This document shows positions 32,827 to 37,350 of a DNA stretch of 37,350 nt, piece by piece (the first letter of the stretch is position 1; the number at the start of each line of letters is the position of its first letter). Source of the DNA: a virus; the IMG/VR virus record IMGVR_UViG_3300020185_000126, positions 1-37,350 of that record; one strand, given 5' to 3'. The notes under the pieces are model-generated. The model did no database searches and was not told the DNA's origin. It worked only from the letters and a program-made list of their open reading frames with translations. Made by a program: the position numbers and the translations under genes.

Positions 32827-33536
32827 TAACTGTACTGTTTTACCCTTTAAATTTTCTAGTTTTTCTTTAAATTTAATATATTCTTCTTTAGTAGATTTAG
32901 GTTTACCTTTCTCTAAATAAACATCTTGTGGTAGTGGAAAAAGTTTATCAGGAGAGATCATTTGATTTCTTTTAGTACAATTTACATTGAATATCATAGC
33001 AGAGTTATATCTTACTCTTTCCCAGTGTAAATTTTGTTGAATTAAATAAGATTCTCCAAGTAAGTGATTCTCTTTCCACGTGTGTAACCAAAAATCATTT
33101 GGTGGTATGCCAACTTGACCAATGTAAAAATCTAAAAGAGAATCCCAATCAAGCTGGCTAGTTACTTTCCCTTAGTAGATTTTTTTACGTTTCTTTCTAA
33201 ACCAGAATTTAAATTGTTACCTAATATTCTAGATTGCATCATAACATTTACAATATCATTTAATTTTTCACTATCTACATCCTCAAGCCATACACCAACT
33301 TTAAATTGATTATAAGTTATTTCGTTGTCTTGTTCTTGATCATTAGCTAACAAACCAGAATATATAATTGATCTTATAGTGCTAATATTAACACCTTTTT
33401 CAAATACATTACCTAATTCTTCTAATGATACTCCTAAAATGTCTGTAAAGTTTGCCCAGAAATTCATTGAAAAATGCATAGTACGCATCTTTCCACCTAT
33501 TTTTAAGGTATAGTAACCTCTCTTTTTGTTTGCCAT
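32824..33536 (-). CDS. Tail assembly chaperone G-T fusion made by -1 frameshift (237 aa)
   Basis: After the stop of gene G, the -1 frame is open from GTA ACT AGC to TAA at 32824 and has no ATG of its own. It reads QLDWDSLLDFYIGQVGIPP, FWLHTWKENHLLGESYLIQ, and ends KEKLENLKGKTVQL. Ribosomes slipping on GGGAAAG at 33165-33171 would join the 124 residues of G to 113 residues of T. This is the lambda gpG/gpGT arrangement, located between tail tube and tape measure as expected. The fusion chaperones tape-measure and tail-tube assembly and is absent from the virion. Confidence 0.88.
33162..33536 (-). CDS. Tail assembly chaperone G (124 aa)
   Basis: From MANKKRGYYTLKIGGKMRTM the product is a 124-residue protein, with FSMNFWANFTDILGVSLEELGNVF and YNQFKVGVWLEDVDSEKLNDIVNVM. 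Its end, KKSTKGK, encodes the slippery heptamer. An in-frame ATG at 33557 would place the start inside the upstream hairpin, so 33536 is chosen. Tail chaperones of this kind bind the tape measure before tube polymerisation. Confidence 0.8.
   Translation of the reverse strand: MANKKRGYYTLKIGGKMRTMHFSMNFWANFTDILGVSLEELGNVFEKGVNISTIRSIIYSGLLANDQEQDNEITYNQFKVGVWLEDVDSEKLNDIVNVMMQSRILGNNLNSGLERNVKKSTKGK
33165..33171 (-). promoter_or_regulatory. Programmed -1 frameshift site GGGAAAG
   Basis: The minus strand reads AAG GGA AAG TAA. The heptamer G GGA AAG lets both tRNAs re-pair as GGG AAA in the -1 frame. This is the same heptamer as in lambda gene G. The stop codon is directly 3'. Confidence 0.88.
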
Positions 33537-33552
33537 TATGTTAAAATTATAA

Positions 33553-33576
33553 GGCACACAGAACTAACTATGTGCC
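33553..33576 (-). terminator. Hairpin after the tail tube gene (weak terminator)
   Basis: GGCACA pairs with TGTGCC (33571-33576 with 33553-33558) around a 12-base loop, on the minus strand followed by TTATAATTTT rather than a clean T run. It lies 12 bases after the tail-tube stop and may attenuate transcription or protect the mRNA end, lowering chaperone levels relative to tube protein. Confidence 0.5.
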
Positions 33577-33588
33577 AGATTTATTTTA

Positions 33589-34011
33589 TTAGTTTGTAGT
33601 TTTAGTAATCGCACCAGTAACAGTTATTGATCCACTAAAAGATACTGGAGATTCCATTTCTGCACTCATTTCAAGGTTATTAATAAAACCAGCACCATTG
33701 TAAACTGCATCACCAGTTTCAGCAGTACCAAATGACCAAAATACTTTTGTTCTTCCTAGTAAATAATCTGCGGATTCAATAGCATTGTTAGAGTCGTTGT
33801 AAGCAACTAAACCTTCAAATGAAATCTCACCAGATATAACACCAGCAATATGCTCAGCAAAACCAGCTGACGTTTTTGTAGTTGCTTCTGGTAAATCATT
33901 ACTTAATGATAACGAAGCACTTGTACTGTGCCCTACTGCAACTTCTGATCCATCTGTTGAGTGAAACTTTAAAATTAAATCTGTTCCGTTAAATACTCCA
34001 CTTGTAGCCAT
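33589..34011 (-). CDS. Major tail tube protein 1
   Basis: This 140-residue protein begins MATSGVFNGTDLILKFHSTD, with VAVGHSTSASLSLSNDLPEATTKTSAGF, GEISFEGLVAYNDSNNAIESADYLLG and ending SFSGSITVTGAI. This is the TP901-1-type tail tube pattern. It sits right before the chaperone and tape-measure genes. A close relative lies 49 bases upstream (34060-34527). The hairpin after its stop suggests it is expressed at a higher level. Confidence 0.88.
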   Translation of the reverse strand: MATSGVFNGTDLILKFHSTDGSEVAVGHSTSASLSLSNDLPEATTKTSAGFAEHIAGVISGEISFEGLVAYNDSNNAIESADYLLGRTKVFWSFGTAETGDAVYNGAGFINNLEMSAEMESPVSFSGSITVTGAITKTTN

Positions 34012-34039
34012 AAGAATTATTTTTTTTAATTATTTAAAG

Positions 34040-34047
34040 CAAATATA
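34040..34047 (-). promoter_or_regulatory. Putative -7 box before tail tube protein 1
   Basis: The minus strand reads TATATTTG, 28 bases before the tube ATG, in an AT-rich 48-base gap. No TTG is at the usual spacing. Confidence 0.35.
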
Positions 34048-34059
34048 CAAATAAAAAAT

Positions 34060-34527
34060 TTATACATTTTCCCATTGATCCGCTATTGTTTGCCATTGAG
34101 CAAATACATTTTCCCAAGTCAAACCCTCTGTTGGATCGGTAACAGTTATTATATGTTGTAAGGTAATTTCTAAATCAAATTCAGTTACAGTATTATCATC
34201 ACCAACTTCATTTACATTATTTACATAACCCTCTGCTCTAAAAACTAACTCAGGATTTGTTAATTGTTTAAAATAAAATACTTGTTTTGATTTTGTAATA
34301 ACGTAATCTGCAAATTGTTGAAAATTTAAAGAATCATTATAAGCTGTTAATCCATCACATTTTATACTACCACCTTTTATTAAAGGTAAATATTCAGTAA
34401 AACCTAAACTTTCTTTATTAGTTATATCAGTTAGATTTAACTCTAATGTTATAGATGTGTTTCTAGAATGACCAATAGCTGTTGTATCTTTTACAAGTAA
34501 AAAGCTACTGGCATTAATACTAGGCAT
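34060..34527 (-). CDS. Tail tube protein paralogue 2
   Basis: This 155-residue protein is related to the neighbour at 33589: TTAIGHSRNTSITLELNLTDITNKESLGFTEYL parallels its GHSTSASLSLSNDLPE region, and IKCDGLTAYNDSLNFQQFADYV parallels FEGLVAYNDSNNAIESADYL. It carries its own C-terminal extension, ending in two W-x-x-I/V segments (ENVFAQWQTIADQWENV). It may form a distinct tail tube layer, the tube tip, or a decoration. One base separates it from the upstream gene. Confidence 0.82.
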   Translation of the reverse strand: MPSINASSFLLVKDTTAIGHSRNTSITLELNLTDITNKESLGFTEYLPLIKGGSIKCDGLTAYNDSLNFQQFADYVITKSKQVFYFKQLTNPELVFRAEGYVNNVNEVGDDNTVTEFDLEITLQHIITVTDPTEGLTWENVFAQWQTIADQWENV

Positions 34528-34528
34528 T

Positions 34529-34765
34529 TTATTCTTCTATTGGTGTGATTTCGCCAGTATCAATATTTAAAGAACCTTTGCCATGCTTATCTTCAATCTC
34601 TTTCATTTTTTCTTGTTGTTCTTTAATTGATTCTTTGTGTAAATTAACAAGATCATTAATTGAATTATATGCAACTACTCTTGCGCCTATTTCAATAAGA
34701 ATTTGATTTGGTTTTGAAATTGTTTCTTTGAGTTCTTGTAACTCTTTTTCCTCTAGTTTGCTCAT
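34529..34765 (-). CDS. Small coiled-coil protein of the tail module (78 aa)
   Basis: This acidic, helical 78-residue protein has MSKLEEKELQELKETISKPN, ARVVAYNSINDLVNLHKESIKEQQEKMKEIEDKHG, then NIDTGEITPIEE. The long central helix looks like a coiled coil and the end is a hairpin-like tail. Similar small proteins occur next to tail tube genes in Bacteroidetes phages. Function unknown. Confidence 0.6.
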   Translation of the reverse strand: MSKLEEKELQELKETISKPNQILIEIGARVVAYNSINDLVNLHKESIKEQQEKMKEIEDKHGKGSLNIDTGEITPIEE

Positions 34766-34789
34766 TTTTATTTATTTAATTATTAATTT

Positions 34790-35125
34790 TTATACTGGAT
34801 CGTTCCAATTTGGATATAAAATCTCATCAACTGGATTTTTCTTTTGATATAACAATTCATCAACATCTTGTTTTAGTTGCTCTATATTAACAGTTGCTTC
34901 TAACCAACCAACTACAATATCTTTTGTTAAATCTTCGTAGGGTATAAAAGGATTTTCTGGATTGTATTCAATATGTTGAACACCAACTTGTCTGGCTGTT
35001 GTAGGATTTTCCTCACCATCTGAAACTATATATACAAATATTATCTCATATATAACATTTTGATTATCACCCTCTTGTATTTTAGCATTAAACTGTGAAA
35101 TTTCCCAACTATAAATATTTGCCAT
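34790..35125 (-). CDS. Conserved virion-module protein (111 aa)
   Basis: This protein begins MANIYSWEISQFNAKIQEGD and has NVIYEIIFVYIVSDGEE, VGVQHIEYNPENPFIPYEDLTKDIVVGWLEA and a C-terminal DELLYQKKNPVDEILYPNW. The 'YSW.I......Y.....F.pye.lt...v..Wle' pattern recurs in small proteins beside fibre genes of marine phages. A structural or fibre-assembly role is inferred from position. A shared promoter-like 17-mer lies just upstream. Confidence 0.6.
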   Translation of the reverse strand: MANIYSWEISQFNAKIQEGDNQNVIYEIIFVYIVSDGEENPTTARQVGVQHIEYNPENPFIPYEDLTKDIVVGWLEATVNIEQLKQDVDELLYQKKNPVDEILYPNWNDPV

Positions 35126-35132
35126 AATATTA

Positions 35133-35172
35133 ATTTTTTACAAATTTAATCATTTATTTTAACAATTACCAA
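35133..35172 (-). promoter_or_regulatory. Putative promoter with -33 TTG and -7 TAAATTTG
   Basis: On the minus strand a TTG (35170-35172) is followed by 21 bases and then TAAATTTG (35141-35148), within the consensus spacing. The 17-mer TTAAATTTGTAAAAAAT (35133-35149) is identical to that at 6003-6019. The start codon at 35125 is 16 bases from the -7 box. Confidence 0.5.
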
Positions 35173-35695
35173 CAGCTAAAATTGCTCCATTGTTACCTAC
35201 TTGCATCCATTTACCGCTAGCAGTTGGAAAATTACCAGTTTCATAAATAGCATAATAACCAGCTGGTGCAACAGTTGCACCGCTAATAGTGGTATATGCT
35301 GTATATTGACCGCCACCAGCATCTGGAACTAAATTATTTACATCAGTATGAAAATATGGTGATGGTGATGGTATTGCAGCTTGACAAGCACTATTGCTGT
35401 TTTGTGTACTGTAAACATAATTAAATGCTGTTCTAGTTACTGTTTGATTATACTTACTAAACTCAGCAAAACTCAATGGATTTTCACCATCTGGTCGGTT
35501 TTCAACTGGATTTAATGTGTTAACTGCTAAAAATGAATTGCCAGAGCCACTAGAATTACCACCTGACATTCTTTGTAAATCTGACATATATATTGGACCA
35601 GTTACACTAAAACTATTATCATATCCATAACCTAGTCGTTCTCTTGCTGTTTTAAGCATTGTAATCTCATCTTGTGATATATCAGGACAAGCCAT
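35159..35695 (-). CDS. Virion-associated hypothetical protein (178 aa)
   Basis: This protein begins MACPDISQDEITMLKTARERLGYG and contains GPIYMSDLQRMSGGNSSGSGNSF, then SACQAAIPSPSPYF and a C-terminal GKWMQVGNNGAILAVGNC. It has a Gly/Ser/Asn-rich linker and beta-rich second half typical of fibre-associated proteins. It starts 4 bases after the fibre stop. No family was recognised; the role is probably in tail fibre attachment or baseplate decoration. Confidence 0.55.
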   Translation of the reverse strand: MACPDISQDEITMLKTARERLGYGYDNSFSVTGPIYMSDLQRMSGGNSSGSGNSFLAVNTLNPVENRPDGENPLSFAEFSKYNQTVTRTAFNYVYSTQNSNSACQAAIPSPSPYFHTDVNNLVPDAGGGQYTAYTTISGATVAPAGYYAIYETGNFPTASGKWMQVGNNGAILAVGNC

Positions 35696-35698
35696 AAT

Positions 35699-37350
35699 TT
35701 ATTTTTTTAATTGTTTTATTTCTTGTTTTAAACTATCAACCTCTGCTTTTAGTTCTTTTATAGCTTCAATAAATACACCAGCCATATTTCCATAGGCAAC
35801 GGAATGTTTATCCTCATCATCTATACTTACAACTTCTGGCAACACCTTTAAAACTTCTTGAGCAATTACACCAATTTTAGTTGATTTGTCATCAATGTCT
35901 TTTCTAGTGTAATTAACACCTCTTAATTTAGTAACCTTTTCTAATGCATTATCAATAGTAACAATATTTTCTTTTACTCTGCGATCAGAAAATGCAATTA
36001 CATCACTTGTAGCTCTTATTGATCCAGATACATCAAGTGCGTAACTTGGTACATTAGTTGTATCACCCTCTCCATATCCTAACCTAACACTTGTAGCAAC
36101 TGTTAATCTACCTCTTGTGTTTAATGACATTGCACCTTGTGCGTTTGTGTGTCCATTATCACCCCACCACCAACCTCTGCCATCTGTATTACTCATTTGT
36201 GAGGTTAAAGCATATTCATTATCTAAAGCACCATAAGTATAACCAGATTGCATACCATACCCATAAGTTGTGCCTGTCCAAACAGAAAATTTAACTCTTT
36301 GGCTTACTGCTTTCATTTCAACATGAGTAGTTTGTAATTTTAATACTGATCCGCTTCGAGTACCAGACATTATTAAAGTTCCATTTTGAGAAGCATTATG
36401 TCCCCACATACCCCATTCACCATTACCAATCTGAGTTAATCCAGAGAAACCACTTGGCAAAACAGTTCCACCACCTCTATAACCTAGCGACATCCCATAA
36501 GCTTCTTTTGACGCTGTTGTTGAATTATGTTCTGCAAAGAATATTCTACCAGAACCCTCGCCACTAGCATCTGTGTTTCCTTCAATAGTACAAAATCTAC
36601 CATTAACATTACCGCCATTTCCAGGTACACCAAAATTCATTGTCCCACCTTTAACTAAAACAGCTTGACCAGTACCATTATTTAAAACAATAGAACCACT
36701 ATTATTAACTTGTAAACCAACTAAATTTGCGGTATTTTGAAACGTAAACGTTCCTGATGAGTTCATTGCAATTTTAGGGTGTCCAGATGATGCACTGGTG
36801 TCAAAAGCTATATAACTGTTGTTGGTTAAAAATATATTACCATTAACTTGTAATGATTCACTACCACTAGCTCCTTTTATACCAACATTTCCAGTAACTC
36901 TATCTATCTCAAATGAATTATTACCATCAACACTATTATTATGTGAGTGTATTCTAAATTTGTTATCTAAATTACCTCTGTTTTGTAAACTAAATCCATA
37001 AGTCATTACACCAGAGCCATTAAGTGTTTCAGCTAATTCTAATTTAGAACTTTCATTTGAACCTACACCCCCAACTCGCATAGTAGATGCTGAACCATTA
37101 GTAGCATTATACTTTTGAAAGTCAAAATCTACGTAAGGTGATGGTACATTTACACCAAATCTGTAATCAGTTCCGCTATGTTGTTTTAGTGATAATATTC
37201 TAACATTTGTACCGCCAGAATTAACAATACCAAAATGTGCAATACCTCTGTCGCTACTTTCTCGACCAGCTTCTATTAATAAACCTCTATCGTTTGAATG
37301 ATTAATAAGTATTGCCGCACCAGTATTATCGGCATCAGCACCAGCTTGAA
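35699..37350 (-). CDS. Tail fibre C-terminal part with S74 autochaperone (5' end off the window)
   Basis: The frame is open from the right edge of the window, so the ATG at 37081 is internal and the gene has no visible start. The body is Gly/Asn/Ser-rich. The last ~100 residues form a peptidase S74 intramolecular chaperone: AFSDRRVKENIVTID, KLRGVNYTRKD, TKIGVIAQEVLKVLPEVV, and a C-terminal coiled coil (KELKAEVDSLKQEIKQLKK). In this family the domain trimerises the fibre and then self-cleaves at a Ser near the S-D-R-R motif. It shares 1,112 bases with the left-end fibre (1-1112). Confidence 0.93.
   Translation of the reverse strand, partial: QAGADADNTGAAILINHSNDRGLLIEAGRESSDRGIAHFGIVNSGGTNVRILSLKQHSGTDYRFGVNVPSPYVDFDFQKYNATNGSASTMRVGGVGSNESSKLELAETLNGSGVMTYGFSLQNRGNLDNKFRIHSHNNSVDGNNSFEIDRVTGNVGIKGASGSESLQVNGNIFLTNNSYIAFDTSASSGHPKIAMNSSGTFTFQNTANLVGLQVNNSGSIVLNNGTGQAVLVKGGTMNFGVPGNGGNVNGRFCTIEGNTDASGEGSGRIFFAEHNSTTASKEAYGMSLGYRGGGTVLPSGFSGLTQIGNGEWGMWGHNASQNGTLIMSGTRSGSVLKLQTTHVEMKAVSQRVKFSVWTGTTYGYGMQSGYTYGALDNEYALTSQMSNTDGRGWWWGDNGHTNAQGAMSLNTRGRLTVATSVRLGYGEGDTTNVPSYALDVSGSIRATSDVIAFSDRRVKENIVTIDNALEKVTKLRGVNYTRKDIDDKSTKIGVIAQEVLKVLPEVVSIDDEDKHSVAYGNMAGVFIEAIKELKAEVDSLKQEIKQLKK
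36239..37350. repeat. Right copy of the diverged 1,112-bp terminal duplication
   Basis: This is homologous to 1-1112 with the same length and codon phase. The last ~200 bases (37150-37350) are almost identical, with only a few differences visible, while about 36568-37145 vary at many codons. Where they can be compared, the proteins are roughly 80% alike by eye. Confidence 0.9.

Noticed and set aside
37003-37081. ATG at 37081 as start of the fibre gene
   Set aside because: The frame stays open upstream to the window edge with matching fibre sequence, so this Met is internal.

Overview
This window looks like a nearly complete, or terminally overlapping, genome of a lytic siphovirus of a Bacteroidetes (flavobacterial type) host, most likely a metagenomic contig. 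The evidence is an AT-rich sequence, essentially all genes on the minus strand, an HK97-type head module, a long-tail module with a 750-residue tape measure, no integrase or lysogeny repressor, almost no Shine-Dalgarno sequences, and repeated TAnnTTTG boxes just upstream of genes, which match the -7 element of Bacteroidetes promoters. The host is an inference.

Reading the minus strand from high to low coordinates:
(1) 37350-28471, tail: C-terminal part of a giant fibre with an S74 autochaperone, small virion proteins, two tandem tail-tube paralogues, tail-assembly chaperones G and G-T joined by a lambda-type GGGAAAG frameshift, the tape measure, and a baseplate/tip protein ending at a strong terminator.
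(2) 28351-22076, early genes: HTH protein, ERF annealing protein, SSB-like protein with a DLPF tail, RecE/Exo VIII-type exonuclease, DnaA domain IV-like protein, VRR-NUC nuclease, winged-helix replication protein, primase-helicase and a zinc ribbon.
(3) 22107-18050: a compact 7-deazaguanine DNA-modification operon. It contains a ParB-like protein, DpdA-like transglycosylase, QueC, QueD, QueE and a phosphoribosyltransferase-FolE fusion. It should make preQ0 from GTP and insert it into phage DNA.
(4) 17987-11432, packaging and head: small and large terminase, portal, Mu F-like minor head protein, prohead protease and major capsid protein, with a structured repeat element just before terS.
(5) 11325-9908: accessory small genes and a PD-(D/E)XK nuclease, separated by terminators.
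(6) 9850-8029: head-tail connectors.
(7) 8025-6030, lysis: small membrane proteins, a secreted thioredoxin-like protein, M15 peptidase and holin.
(8) 5997-1: N-terminal 1,999 codons of the giant fibre, running off the window.

The first 1,112 bases and the last 1,112 bases are homologous, equal in length and in the same reading frame, but not identical. Joining them would give one circular map of about 36.2 kb with a single fibre gene of about 2,180 codons. The divergence means that either two strain haplotypes were assembled or two paralogous fibres exist.

The most notable biology is the DNA-modification cassette. A ParB-like domain of the kind usually fused to phage methylases sits directly before a DpdA-like base-exchange enzyme, QueC has lost its zinc cysteines, QueE has an insertion within its radical-SAM cysteine motif, and FolE carries a phosphoribosyltransferase domain. 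No tRNA, CRISPR array or insertion sequence was seen.
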